From the IMG/VR virus record IMGVR_UViG_3300025886_002036, positions 1 to 46,365 of that record: a DNA stretch of 46,365 bases; one strand, 5' to 3'. Source of the DNA: a virus. The position numbers and the translations under genes are program-made. The notes beneath the pieces are model-generated. The model was given only the letters and a program-made list of their open reading frames with translations, was not told the origin of the DNA and did not search any database. Shown piece by piece: positions 1-8,760 of the stretch; the stretch's first letter is position 1; each line of letters begins with the position of its first letter.

Positions 1-241
1 CTGCTGATGCAGAATCACTTCCACCATCAAACTGATGCACACTATAATCTGTATTTGAGTTTACATCAATCCACTGCGACACTTCGCCATCCATCATTAC
101 AGTCAGTCTAGCATCTGTATTTTTAATAGTATGAAGCATATTATCAAAACATGTTTTATATGAAAACCAATCTGGTCGGCTTCGGGTTGTAGTGTGTTCT
201 AGGTTATCGTTTTGGTAGTGTCTATAAAATATATGTATCAT
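1..241 (-). CDS. 5' end of an unrecognised gene, cut by the window edge
   Basis: An open frame starts at the ATG at 239-241 and runs without a stop to the left window edge, giving 80 residues that begin MIHIFYRHYQND. The start overlaps the stop of the preceding dioxygenase gene as ATGA, the usual junction in this cassette, which supports it as a real gene. The visible part has no signal peptide or membrane segment. A stretch resembling TVMMDGEVSQW is reminiscent of the start of a glycosyltransferase-A type fold, and the neighbours are sugar genes, but this is only a guess. I do not recognise the family, and the rest of the protein is outside the window. Confidence 0.6.
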   Translation of the reverse strand, partial: MIHIFYRHYQNDNLEHTTTRSRPDWFSYKTCFDNMLHTIKNTDARLTVMMDGEVSQWIDVNSNTDYSVHQFDGGSDSASA

Positions 242-981
242 TTCTTTATAGTTGGTTTGTAAATATATGGATTAGGATATCCTCTATCAATTAACTCTTG
301 GCTTTGGAGATCTGAATATCGCAAGTGGCATGACCATCGAATACTATCATCATGTATATCACCTGACTCGTGAACTAATAGTGTTGAGAAGATAGCTATA
401 TCGCCAATACTTAATTTAGGTTGTATTGATTTTTTAGCAGTCGTTGGAATATCCACACCTGCAAATCCACCTCTCTCTGTATATGGCAGTGGTCCCAATT
501 GGTGAGTACCAGGATAGAATATAACAGCTCCATTCTTCTCATCAACTTCAACTAATGGAATCCACACTACTACCGAGTTTAAACTCGATTGCATTGAAGA
601 CCAGTCTTGATGTGGTGGTGTTTTGTAGTACACTTTGTCCTTAGCTAACTTTGGATGATTGAAGTACAATACAGGACGAGTACACATTGATGGCGTTTTA
701 AGTCCTAGCTGCAAAAGCTTTTCTTTGAGTTTCGGATCTACAGCAATACTATAAAGATCCCATAACCCTTGCTGTATTGTTTTGCCGCAATTTGTGAACA
801 CTTCAAACTGCTCATTAAAGAGTCTAATCATATTCTCTTCGAAGGATTTGTGGTACCCAAAACGTACGTGTTGTTTCTTAAACACTTCTTCAGCATCCAT
901 GCGAAGTTTATTTATCTGTTTAGCTGAGAAAAAGTTCTTGATGACTGTTACTCCATCAATACTAAGATCTAGCAATTGCAT
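238..981 (-). CDS. PhyH-type Fe(II)/2-oxoglutarate dioxygenase
   Basis: Predicted non-haem iron, 2-oxoglutarate-dependent hydroxylase of the phytanoyl-CoA dioxygenase family; its substrate is unknown. The iron site is visible as H124-Q-D126 and the distal H204 (in LLVHES), followed by R215-W-S217, the usual 2-oxoglutarate-binding pair. The stretch VVVWIPLVEVDEKNGAVIFY with YPGTH is the typical core of the family. I chose the ATG at 979-981 because AGGA lies seven bases upstream and it overlaps the preceding gene by only 20 bases. An upstream ATG at 1014 (11 more residues) has no ribosome binding site and would overlap by 53. It sits in the sugar cassette, so a sugar, lipid or modified-base substrate is possible. 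Confidence 0.85.
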   Translation of the reverse strand: MQLLDLSIDGVTVIKNFFSAKQINKLRMDAEEVFKKQHVRFGYHKSFEENMIRLFNEQFEVFTNCGKTIQQGLWDLYSIAVDPKLKEKLLQLGLKTPSMCTRPVLYFNHPKLAKDKVYYKTPPHQDWSSMQSSLNSVVVWIPLVEVDEKNGAVIFYPGTHQLGPLPYTERGGFAGVDIPTTAKKSIQPKLSIGDIAIFSTLLVHESGDIHDDSIRWSCHLRYSDLQSQELIDRGYPNPYIYKPTIKK

Positions 982-1846
982 ATCCAATTCCTGTTTTTCC
1001 AAATTTATTTCCATTATAAAACATAATTAATTCGTTATTATTTTGTATTATGTAAGGATAGGCTACCATTTCACTATCCCAACCATCCGTAGATACATCT
1101 AATTCTATGTGATCATCTCTAACCCATTCACCGTTTGTGAGTGTAGACGTTTTTATCTTATATGATTGCTCTACATTATTTCTATATGAAGCTGCTCCTC
1201 GTACCGAGAACCATGCTTTATCTTTGATCATCTGAAAGGAGGATATCCCTCCTTCGCCTTCTAGCAAAGGTATAATTGTCTTATCTAAAGGCATCCAGTT
1301 AACTCCATCAATCGACTTCGCTAGCTTAATATCGTATATTGGCTCCAAACTTTTTTCACTTTTAATCCAATCTCTACAAGACAAATAATACATTGACCAA
1401 TCGCCACCATTATTAAAAACCTTTGCTGTTCCAATAAAGCCAGGTTCTTTAGTACAAGAGTTAAACACCGGTCCGTTAGAATGTTTGTACCATGTTGATC
1501 CAGCATCATAACTAATAGCTAATCCCAAGGTATTGTAGTATGGTACATCTTGTCTCAATGACCACCCAATGTAATACAAGTACTTGGTGTTGTTGTCAAT
1601 ATGAACAATATCAGTTGGCATAACGCCGTAATGATCGAATGTTCCAAGTGCACCTAGTGGTAAAATTGGCTTTGTGCATTTGTTTAGAACTTGAAACGAC
1701 TGCTGATCGACATCTATCCAAAGTGGAGTTGATCTTCCTTCGATACGTGTTGAATAGTATATACGATATACCGAATCTAATACATCAACAACTGGTAACT
1801 GTGCGTGATGTTTATTAAATATATTATGTTTCTTTATCCACTTCAT
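962..1846 (-). CDS. Beta-propeller glycosidase-like protein
   Basis: A 294-residue protein with repeated short segments of the kind seen in five-bladed propeller glycosidases and phosphorylases (GH43/GH32/GH130-like): YRIYYSTR, KYLYYIGWS with GLAISYDAG, WSMYYLSC with IKLAKSIDGVNW, and a final ELIMFYNGN with GIGYAIA. There is no signal peptide. Acidic residues near GTFDHYGVMPTD could be catalytic, but I cannot assign them. Its start shares one base with the stop of the acyltransferase gene (TAATG). With its neighbours it would act on a glycan or sugar donor made or displayed by the phage. It could also be a non-enzymatic sugar-binding propeller. Confidence 0.6.
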   Translation of the reverse strand: MKWIKKHNIFNKHHAQLPVVDVLDSVYRIYYSTRIEGRSTPLWIDVDQQSFQVLNKCTKPILPLGALGTFDHYGVMPTDIVHIDNNTKYLYYIGWSLRQDVPYYNTLGLAISYDAGSTWYKHSNGPVFNSCTKEPGFIGTAKVFNNGGDWSMYYLSCRDWIKSEKSLEPIYDIKLAKSIDGVNWMPLDKTIIPLLEGEGGISSFQMIKDKAWFSVRGAASYRNNVEQSYKIKTSTLTNGEWVRDDHIELDVSTDGWDSEMVAYPYIIQNNNELIMFYNGNKFGKTGIGYAIARS

Positions 1847-2547
1847 TAATAAACATCTATTGCTGATTTTTCTTGCTTCTTAGCAGGGAAGCCCATATAG
1901 AATCCATTTTCGTCTGTGCTCTTCGTGACAACACTACCCATGGCAATCAAGGAACCTTGTCCAACTACAATACCATCGCGAAGAGTAGCATTCACACCTA
2001 ACCAAGCTCGATCTTGAACATCACAATGTCCAGACATAACAACATGAGATGTAAAAAACACATGATCTCTAACACAACCATGATGTCCAATATGATTACC
2101 ACTCCACATCACTACATTGTTTCCAATTGTAGTATATGGTTGTATGGTGTTGTCTTCAAGAATAAAGCAGTTTTCGCCTATGGTATTATCAAAGGTAGTT
2201 GCTTTGCTTGATATGTAGGAAACAAAGCTGTATCCTAGGGACTTGCCGGTTTCGTATATAGATTTACGAGCTGTGTTCATTTTGACACCAGTCATTGGTG
2301 CAAACAAGCTAAATTTATCTGGGCTATGAGTTTGTGGTAAATCTTCAAAAACAACAACGGGATATACTTTACCATCTGGCATTGCAATATTTGAGTTTTT
2401 GTAGTATTCACGTGAAACTGTAAAAGCTTCTATATTGAACATTTTAGAGTCTTCTGTGAGATAATAATATGCTAGCTCTGCTAGATCTTTTTCTCCAAAG
2501 ATAATTACATTTGATTTGGCTTTGTGATTGCACTCAGCCAAAAACAT
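1846..2547 (-). CDS. Sugar O/N-acyltransferase with hexapeptide repeats (NeuD/PglD-like)
   Basis: Two-domain acyltransferase. The N-terminal third begins SNVIIFGEKDLAELAYYYL, matching the small nucleotide-sugar-binding domain of the NeuD/PglD family. The C-terminal half is a left-handed beta-helix of hexapeptide repeats (TIGENCFILEDNTIQPYTTI and onward), with a candidate catalytic histidine in GNHIGHHG, and ends with GFPAKK. The function would be acetyl or acyl transfer to an amino sugar. I chose the ATG at 2545-2547, just after the methyltransferase stop (TAA-T-ATG). The open frame extends upstream to 2613, but those extra residues lie within the methyltransferase gene and lack family resemblance. 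It forms an operon with the aminotransferase and WbqC genes upstream. Confidence 0.8.
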   Translation of the reverse strand: MFLAECNHKAKSNVIIFGEKDLAELAYYYLTEDSKMFNIEAFTVSREYYKNSNIAMPDGKVYPVVVFEDLPQTHSPDKFSLFAPMTGVKMNTARKSIYETGKSLGYSFVSYISSKATTFDNTIGENCFILEDNTIQPYTTIGNNVVMWSGNHIGHHGCVRDHVFFTSHVVMSGHCDVQDRAWLGVNATLRDGIVVGQGSLIAMGSVVTKSTDENGFYMGFPAKKQEKSAIDVY

Positions 2548-2548
2548 A

Positions 2549-3175
2549 TTAGCGTTTGTAAACATAAGTAGTATATTCGTATAATTTATAATCAAATCGA
2601 AATGAAAATTCACTCGATAAGTTGTTTTTTAAAAATAATCCTAAGTCATCCATCGACAAATGAAACAAATCATCTCGCTCCCAATCAACACACTTCGACA
2701 TAACATTAAAAGCCATACCACGATCACAAGATTTCCACAACACCTTTAAAGTTTCATAGAAAAATTCTGACATTTCCTGGTGTGATAAATCTTGCTTTTC
2801 TGTAAAAGTACCGTTTGCTATAACATAATCAACTTGTGGAAGTTTATTGGTAGAGAGTGTTGAGTGTATATCTGTGCAAATAAATCGGTCTTGCATATAT
2901 GGATATTTGTTTTTGCAATGCTCAATCATATCTGAGTTAATGTCTAAGCCGTAATATTTTGTCTTAACATAAAGTCCCTTCAAGTACTCATAGTAATGAC
3001 CCACGCCACATCCAAAATCTAAGATAGTAGCCTTGTCGTTGTTTAAGAAGATTTCACTCATTACCTTGTGGCGAGTGAGGGTATCTTTAAAGTTTGGCCA
3101 ATCCACGCCTAGGTGGCTATCTCCATGTTTATGAAAGCAGTCGTTGTAGTGTTTAGCTATGTTTTGATATTTCAT
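2549..3175 (-). CDS. Class I SAM-dependent methyltransferase
   Basis: A 208-residue Rossmann methyltransferase. Motif I is ILDFGCGVGHYYEYL near residue 50, and the acidic residue that binds the SAM ribose is in YYGLDINSDMI about 25 residues later. The segment VDYVIANGTFT matches motif IV and the adjacent strand. The start overlaps the end of the WbqC gene as ATGA. The substrate is not evident. In this setting, between sugar-synthesis genes, it may methylate a sugar or a small nitrogen compound rather than DNA, since no target-recognition domain or DNA-methylase catalytic motif (such as DPPY or PCQ) is visible. Confidence 0.8.
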   Translation of the reverse strand: MKYQNIAKHYNDCFHKHGDSHLGVDWPNFKDTLTRHKVMSEIFLNNDKATILDFGCGVGHYYEYLKGLYVKTKYYGLDINSDMIEHCKNKYPYMQDRFICTDIHSTLSTNKLPQVDYVIANGTFTEKQDLSHQEMSEFFYETLKVLWKSCDRGMAFNVMSKCVDWERDDLFHLSMDDLGLFLKNNLSSEFSFRFDYKLYEYTTYVYKR

Positions 3176-3882
3176 ATTAGTGTATATTTTTTTAATTGAT
3201 CTTTGATATAATCTTTATCGTGGGTGAATAGTAAGTGAAGAATTGAAGAGTATTTATCTGAAAAACAAACGTCACCCATTTGTACAAATTGTAAATTAAT
3301 GCCATCTGTGAGAAAATCCTCTTTATTGTAGAGTTTAGTTCCACCAATAGCATTTACATACACTTCGCCTCCTAATCTCTTAGTTATTTCTTTCAATCCC
3401 TCACCCTTCTTCTTGTCCGTTAAACCTATAGATGTATGTATAATCTTTGTGTTAATATCTAAGTAATCACATACCTTTTGTATGAAATGAATGTTAAACT
3501 CAGAAATAGATGTTGTTGTGTGTAAAAATGGTACATCGTCATATTCGTAATTTATAAGCTCTCCTATAGATGATTCAAAAATGGTATTAGCAATCTCCTC
3601 ATAATTTTTCTCTTTGTGATAGTTATAGTGTATTGTCTTCACCAATTTGTCAAGATACTTCTGATCGAAACTAATCTTCACATCAATACAGCTTTTATTT
3701 TGACTGCCATTGATAACTGGGATATTAAATGGTGTATTATTTTTTAATTTATTTCTTGTCATATAACTTCTTTTCATAAAGTTTACATGATCTAGATTAA
3801 CATAAACGTCTACAGCATCAATTAATTGAAAGTATCCTATATATGGAAAAAAATATGGCTGCATTATTCCTACACTTTTCAT
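3172..3882 (-). CDS. WbqC-like family protein
   Basis: Matches the WbqC-like family, found in O-antigen and other sugar-synthesis clusters, whose biochemical activity is poorly defined. The N-terminus MKSVGIMQPYFFPYIGYFQL is diagnostic, followed by DVYVNLDHVNF and the conserved region around RNKLKNNTPFNIPV. The length of 236 residues is normal for the family. It overlaps the aminotransferase upstream and the methyltransferase downstream by ATGA, which indicates translational coupling. In bacteria these proteins often sit beside DegT-type aminotransferases and NeuD-like acyltransferases, exactly as here, so it probably acts in making or attaching an acylated amino sugar. Confidence 0.85.
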   Translation of the reverse strand: MKSVGIMQPYFFPYIGYFQLIDAVDVYVNLDHVNFMKRSYMTRNKLKNNTPFNIPVINGSQNKSCIDVKISFDQKYLDKLVKTIHYNYHKEKNYEEIANTIFESSIGELINYEYDDVPFLHTTTSISEFNIHFIQKVCDYLDINTKIIHTSIGLTDKKKGEGLKEITKRLGGEVYVNAIGGTKLYNKEDFLTDGINLQFVQMGDVCFSDKYSSILHLLFTHDKDYIKDQLKKYTLI

Positions 3883-4520
3883 ATATCTCGATTAGCTTTT
3901 TTGTAAATTTCATACTTACTAAGATCTGGATATGGTAATTCAAGATCGTTGTTGGATAGTGGTTTTCCATCTTTATAAAATTGATTTATCATCAATAACC
4001 CTCTTGCGGCTAACTCTGGCATCATATAGAAATTCCAACCGATCATATCAAAATGATCTTCATGATACGAGCATTCACGCCTTCCGGAGTATCGTGCACG
4101 CTTAAACCAAAAATAAGCATCTTCATTGTCTGTAAGTATTGCACCGCCTTTAGATAGCTTAAAATGCTTATAAGGTCCAGTAAAAGAAATACACATATGG
4201 GAGCCTGGTATATACATATCGTGTGTAAAACGTAATGCACTGTCCCATACGTTAGTTGGGGTTAGTTGATAAGCACCCTTAATAGTTTTTCCTTTTGTTT
4301 TTGCAAACTTCACTTGCCCACCAGCATGAATAATCTCACACGGAACAGAAGGGTATGTACGAGACGGTATGGTAACTTCAAGTCCTACAATTTTTTCATA
4401 AGTAAGAGCTAAGAATAATGCATTAGACATATTGTCGACTGTAACAACATAAGGTGCTCCAGTATAATCAGACAATGCTTTCTCAAAATCTTCTGTTATT
4501 TTATACACTCCATTAGCCAT
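3879..4520 (-). CDS. Short DegT/DnrJ-type PLP aminotransferase
   Basis: Resembles the large domain of sugar aminotransferases of the DegT/DnrJ/EryC1 family, which form amino sugars from keto-sugar nucleotides. Visible signatures are YKITEDFEKALSDYTGAPYV at the N-terminus, VWDSALRF (the aspartate that contacts the PLP nitrogen) and SFTGPYKHFKLSKGGAILT, where the YK lysine aligns with the PLP-binding lysine, followed by RARYSGR. At 213 residues it is much shorter than the usual 350-400: most of the C-terminal domain is missing. No frameshift is seen, because the next gene starts directly after it, so the short form looks fixed. It may be a specialised or inactive variant. Confidence 0.7.
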   Translation of the reverse strand: MANGVYKITEDFEKALSDYTGAPYVVTVDNMSNALFLALTYEKIVGLEVTIPSRTYPSVPCEIIHAGGQVKFAKTKGKTIKGAYQLTPTNVWDSALRFTHDMYIPGSHMCISFTGPYKHFKLSKGGAILTDNEDAYFWFKRARYSGRRECSYHEDHFDMIGWNFYMMPELAARGLLMINQFYKDGKPLSNNDLELPYPDLSKYEIYKKANRDI

Positions 4521-4521
4521 T

Positions 4522-5994
4522 TTATATATTTTTTGATTTATTGATAAAAGTTATTAATTGCTGTTTAGACTCTTGTTCCAATTCTTGTAAATAAGGACGT
4601 ACCTTATCTATTGTACTCAATGCATAATCTATATCATCTTCACCATAAGCTATACCATACTTCATTGCTGGATTTTTTGATCGCCATAGATCCTTATCTA
4701 TGCCATCTTCTGGCATAACGATTGATAAACATCCACATAATGCTGCAATAGTTGCTATGTAGGTATTTGTGTCGTAGCAGTAGAATCTTTTTGTTGTGTT
4801 AAAAATCTTACGCAAATCAGAGAAAGAAGTGTTGTGAACTATCTCGCGAGAATTTGTAAGATCATGCACGATTGAAATTCCTTTCTCTGCGCCTTTCCTC
4901 ATTGTGTAACAGCTACCAACTCTCTCACTACCATCATCTCCAAACTTATCTAAACGAGGTTCAATAAAATGTAAGTAATTTTCTGGTTCTCCTTCCCTGA
5001 CAAGCTTGGTTTTCTTTGATGAAAAATCAAAAGCATAATTGTAAAAGTGTTTGTTGTGATATAGCCAAAAATCATCCTTTCCAAACTGTTTCTCATCGGG
5101 TCTAGGTGTATTTAAAAGATATCGAACAACACGTCTAGCATTAAGCGGATTGCCCACCACTATCTCAGGATAAATTACAATATCATTTTCGTGTAGTAGT
5201 GTTGTAAAGGATGTGTTCCAGTCTGGATTGGTGATTTGTTGGTATTCACCAAACATTGGATATAAATATACTTCTTCACCAAGTTGTTTCAATTCGTGAC
5301 ATAGCTTATGTAGCACAGTAATACCTCCAGATTTTTCGTCATAAGGTGGAGCGTATATAATATATCTATCCTTTTGATCTATCTTGTTATACAGATTATT
5401 TTGTATCTCTTGTTTTTCAATTGTTTTGTCATGACGCAAACACCATTGCTCTTCAGTAGGTAAATAACTCATGGTATGATATCCTTCTAATACTTCATGA
5501 ACTCGATTCACCCATTTTATCTTTTTATTATTCTTATAAACGCGCCATTGAAAGTCTGGAAAGTTAACCCACCCTCGATCATTAACGCCCCAATTCCATT
5601 TTGCTATATGTTGTTCAGTTAATCCATCAACAGTATTTATTCTGGGAACTTTTAACACATCAACATCATTATGTTTTAATACTTCAGGTAACACGTCCAT
5701 CATATATGTAGTAGGCATCTCATCAGCATCTATTTGAAAAATATAATCGCCGTTACACATATTAGTTAATCGATTTTTCATTTTTGAAAAGTCGGACTCA
5801 AAATCATATGAATACCAATTGACCTCTCCATTAATGGAATGTGACCTTAAATATGCTTCTATTTCACAGTCGCCTTTGCTGTCAAATTGAATTACAATTT
5901 CATCTTGCGATCGTTTATTATTAATAAGAAAATTAACTAAACGTTGTATTTCTATAAACTCGTTGCAAACTGTTATGGCGTAACTTATTTTCAT
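4522..5994 (-). CDS. Two-domain glycosyltransferase: GT2-like N-terminus, GT-B-like C-terminus
   Basis: The first 190 residues are a GT-A family 2-like transferase: KISYAITVCNEFIEIQRLV at the start and the metal-binding motif in YIFQIDADEMPT near residue 95. From about residue 210 a second domain begins with RYIIYAPPYDEKSGGITVLH, the look of a GT-B fold N-terminal half, and ends with RFYCYDTNTYIATIAALCGC and IVMPEDG. The gene therefore seems to encode two transferases, or one transferase with a donor- or acceptor-binding partner. It is followed after one base by the aminotransferase gene. The acceptor is unknown: virion protein, DNA base or glycan are all possible. Confidence 0.75.
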   Translation of the reverse strand: MKISYAITVCNEFIEIQRLVNFLINNKRSQDEIVIQFDSKGDCEIEAYLRSHSINGEVNWYSYDFESDFSKMKNRLTNMCNGDYIFQIDADEMPTTYMMDVLPEVLKHNDVDVLKVPRINTVDGLTEQHIAKWNWGVNDRGWVNFPDFQWRVYKNNKKIKWVNRVHEVLEGYHTMSYLPTEEQWCLRHDKTIEKQEIQNNLYNKIDQKDRYIIYAPPYDEKSGGITVLHKLCHELKQLGEEVYLYPMFGEYQQITNPDWNTSFTTLLHENDIVIYPEIVVGNPLNARRVVRYLLNTPRPDEKQFGKDDFWLYHNKHFYNYAFDFSSKKTKLVREGEPENYLHFIEPRLDKFGDDGSERVGSCYTMRKGAEKGISIVHDLTNSREIVHNTSFSDLRKIFNTTKRFYCYDTNTYIATIAALCGCLSIVMPEDGIDKDLWRSKNPAMKYGIAYGEDDIDYALSTIDKVRPYLQELEQESKQQLITFINKSKNI

Positions 5995-6028
5995 TTATTT
6001 ATAATATAGTAAATTTATGTTAATTATC

Positions 6029-7270
6029 CTAGACTTTTTGAAGTTTTGGAAGTTTTAATTCTACTTGCTTGGGTATACTATCAGTGCCTTTGTCAATAAT
6101 ATCCAGTAACAAATCATATTGTTTAGATACAGCAGTCTCTGTAAAATTGCTGTTAACAAAATATCTTTGACGGGTTGCCAATTGTTTCCATCGTTTATAA
6201 TTTTTAAGAACATCAATTAACATTTTCCCTGCATACCCATAATCGACTGTAAACCATTGGGCTTCTTTTAATAAAAAGTCGTTTGCTGCAGATTCATGTA
6301 TATTAGTTAACGTTCCTGGTAATGCACATATGAATTCCTTTTTCAAGAAATCTGCCTGGCCAGAATAATGTGGAGCAATGATAGGTTTACCTGTTGTAGC
6401 AAATTCTAATAACGGTCTTCCGAATCCTTCTGCTTTTGTAAAGCTAATCATTGCTTTAATTTTTTTGTCATTATATAATGCATTCATTTCTGCATTTGTT
6501 AAATCTCCATGAAGTAAATACACTGATGGTAGTTTATGTTTCTCTGCACCAAATGTATCTCGTATCTGATTGATTTTATTTTCAATCTCCCAACGATCTG
6601 TTACACTATATGTAGCCCCACTTGTTTTTATTACTAGAGCCGGCTTAGTTTTTTTGTCTTTGAATGTTTTAAAGAAACAATGCAACGCGCCGCTTATATT
6701 TTTTCGATCTTCCCCCAATTGACCCGACAACCAATGTCCACACATTAAGAATGCTTCTTTTTCTTGGATAGTAGACAATGCCGGTACTGTAGTGGTTACG
6801 TTGTTACTGTCATATATTTTATCATCAAAATATTCAGATATTACTTGTAGATTGGTAGTTATAGTTTTACCATGCTTTGCTGCGGTATCTTCAAATGTCT
6901 TTTTGGTAAATTCACTTGGAACAACAGTTATTTGCATTTGATTGATTCTGTCAATCCAGTCTGGGTTGCACACACTACCTTCTGTTCCTGCAGTGACTCC
7001 TATGTTGTATTCGCCAACGGCTTGGAACTCATTAGGCACAGTTATTTGTACCCATATGTCTGGTTTAGTTTGTAGTGGTAGTCCTATAAACTTTTGTCTC
7101 CACTCAGTAGGTATAGGATAAGTAAATGGAGTATTGCCCCAAGGCATCGAAAGCAGATTGATATCCCATTCATCTTTTTTCTTGTCCATAAATTGTTTGA
7201 TAACTTCTCGGGCGTGATGTCCGTAACCAGATTGCGTTGCTACTGGTGATGATATAACTACTTTTCTCAT
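6029..7270 (-). CDS. GT4-like glycosyltransferase
   Basis: A 413-residue GT-B glycosyltransferase. The N-terminal half starts with RKVVISSPVATQSGYGHHAR, a donor/acceptor cleft glycine motif. The C-terminal half carries FTKAEGFGRPLLEFATTGKP, where the glutamates of the E-x7-E type motif bind the nucleotide-sugar. The start codon shares one base with the stop of the preceding transferase gene, so the two are coupled. Its C-terminal residues KLPKLQKV repeat the N-terminal residues KLPKLQPV of that upstream protein, an odd feature discussed in the findings. No membrane segment or signal is visible, so it acts in the cytoplasm. Confidence 0.8.
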   Translation of the reverse strand: MRKVVISSPVATQSGYGHHAREVIKQFMDKKKDEWDINLLSMPWGNTPFTYPIPTEWRQKFIGLPLQTKPDIWVQITVPNEFQAVGEYNIGVTAGTEGSVCNPDWIDRINQMQITVVPSEFTKKTFEDTAAKHGKTITTNLQVISEYFDDKIYDSNNVTTTVPALSTIQEKEAFLMCGHWLSGQLGEDRKNISGALHCFFKTFKDKKTKPALVIKTSGATYSVTDRWEIENKINQIRDTFGAEKHKLPSVYLLHGDLTNAEMNALYNDKKIKAMISFTKAEGFGRPLLEFATTGKPIIAPHYSGQADFLKKEFICALPGTLTNIHESAANDFLLKEAQWFTVDYGYAGKMLIDVLKNYKRWKQLATRQRYFVNSNFTETAVSKQYDLLLDIIDKGTDSIPKQVELKLPKLQKV

Positions 7271-8739
7271 TATGCTATTCCTATGTTTTCGTATTGTTTT
7301 TCTTCAACTTTATTAAATGTGTATCTTGGTCGTGTCATTGGTCGACTAATTAGCAAGTCAGTCATTTCAATAATTTTGTCTGCCATTTGTTTTGCAGTCA
7401 ATCCGTTATCTAAACAAAACTGTCTGCCTCCTTCACCAAGTGTTTGTCTTGAAAACAAATCCATGTCCCACCAATAATGCATAGCATCTGCTACATCTTC
7501 TGGTCGACATCGATCGTCAAATATATATGGTGTTGGCACACTTCCTTGCAATGATCTATTGCTTGGAAATACTGGTTGAGCCCAAGCCCCATGAGTTTTA
7601 AATTTACCCATATGGTTGGTTGGAAATTCTCCATCGAATCTAATCCATTTATTGTTTTCATTAAGAAATCCACATTGGTCCTGAAGACCGCCCGTTACAT
7701 TGTTTATGATTGGTGTTCCTGCCAGCATTGCTTCTGTGCTACTTAGTCCCCAACCTTCGTTGCTGGCTATGTTCACAACTACATCTGCAACGTTATACAT
7801 TGCATTGAGATCTTGTATGGAAAGTTTAGCTTCTGAAAATACTACTTTACAGTCTGGTGCGATGTTCTTTGCAACGGCTTTTAAATCTGTACCGTTACCG
7901 TCTACTGGTGTTGTGTGCATAAGAAGCATTGTTTTGCTTCTTTGCTCTGCAGTTAACTTGTCGTTAAACATTTTAAATGCAAGTATCACATCGCCTGGTT
8001 GTTTTCTTCTAATGTTTCGGTTATTCCAAAATACTACAAACTCTGCACCGTTAGCTTCTTTTATTTGATTGTGCATAGCCAGAAAACTGGCATCGTCTTT
8101 TGGTAATGGTGTATATACGTTTTCGTCTAATCCATGTGGTACATACCCGGTGATTATGCCTTTTTGATCCTTTTCTTCTGAATCGTAGTCATATACCTCA
8201 AATCCATTCTGTTTAAGCACTTCTCTATGTATATTGTCTGACTGCTTACTGATTCCCATAATCATATCGCAACTGCCGTAAAATGGGGCGTTCCACATTG
8301 GATATGGGAGATCGTCCCAAATTGAAAGATATGAAATAGGAGTACCATATGTAGTTTTAATTTCGTGCTCTAAAGCATATAACCATGTCCAATATCTTGG
8401 ATCGGTAAAATGCATAATAACATCTGGCTTTTCTTGATTTAATATTGAGAATAGTACATTACGATCGCCATATCCTGTCCATGGAATAACTTTTACATCG
8501 GCATCCGTAACACCCGTCTCTTGAGCTACTTGTTGTGATACATCTTGACCCTGACCGTGCTCTGGGTGTTTAAGTGCTGCACCTAATTGTACCCAATCAT
8601 AATAGTGCACTGTTTTCATGATTATCTCACGACTAATAGTTCCAATGCCACTTGGTAAACGGAAATCGTCAGATAGCAATAATATTTTTTTCTTTTTTGT
8701 TTTGTTAGCTTCTACTGGTTGTAGCTTTGGTAACTTCAT
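7270..8739 (-). CDS. GT4-like glycosyltransferase
   Basis: A 489-residue GT-B glycosyltransferase. KKILLLSDDFRLPSGIGTIS near residue 17 is the N-terminal cleft motif; the nucleotide-sugar site is in NIASNEGWGLSSTEAMLAGT with the following PIINNVTGGLQD. It begins with the peptide MKLPKLQPV, which is echoed at the C-terminus of the next gene product. A strong Shine-Dalgarno (AAGGAG) precedes the start and the repeated TATAAATAT element lies 20-30 bases upstream, so this may be where transcription of the sugar cassette begins. Donor and acceptor are unknown. Confidence 0.8.
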   Translation of the reverse strand: MKLPKLQPVEANKTKKKKILLLSDDFRLPSGIGTISREIIMKTVHYYDWVQLGAALKHPEHGQGQDVSQQVAQETGVTDADVKVIPWTGYGDRNVLFSILNQEKPDVIMHFTDPRYWTWLYALEHEIKTTYGTPISYLSIWDDLPYPMWNAPFYGSCDMIMGISKQSDNIHREVLKQNGFEVYDYDSEEKDQKGIITGYVPHGLDENVYTPLPKDDASFLAMHNQIKEANGAEFVVFWNNRNIRRKQPGDVILAFKMFNDKLTAEQRSKTMLLMHTTPVDGNGTDLKAVAKNIAPDCKVVFSEAKLSIQDLNAMYNVADVVVNIASNEGWGLSSTEAMLAGTPIINNVTGGLQDQCGFLNENNKWIRFDGEFPTNHMGKFKTHGAWAQPVFPSNRSLQGSVPTPYIFDDRCRPEDVADAMHYWWDMDLFSRQTLGEGGRQFCLDNGLTAKQMADKIIEMTDLLISRPMTRPRYTFNKVEEKQYENIGIA

Positions 8740-8760
8740 TTAAACTCCTTATAACTTTTA

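Noticed and set aside
2549-3175. DNA methyltransferase
   Set aside because: It has only the general SAM fold, no target-recognition domain or DNA-methylase catalytic motif, and lies in the sugar cassette.
4522-8739. T4 alpha- or beta-glucosyltransferase for 5-hydroxymethylcytosine
   Set aside because: No dCMP hydroxymethylase is seen in the window, and the transferases look like GT2/GT4 sugar enzymes, so hmC glucosylation is not supported.
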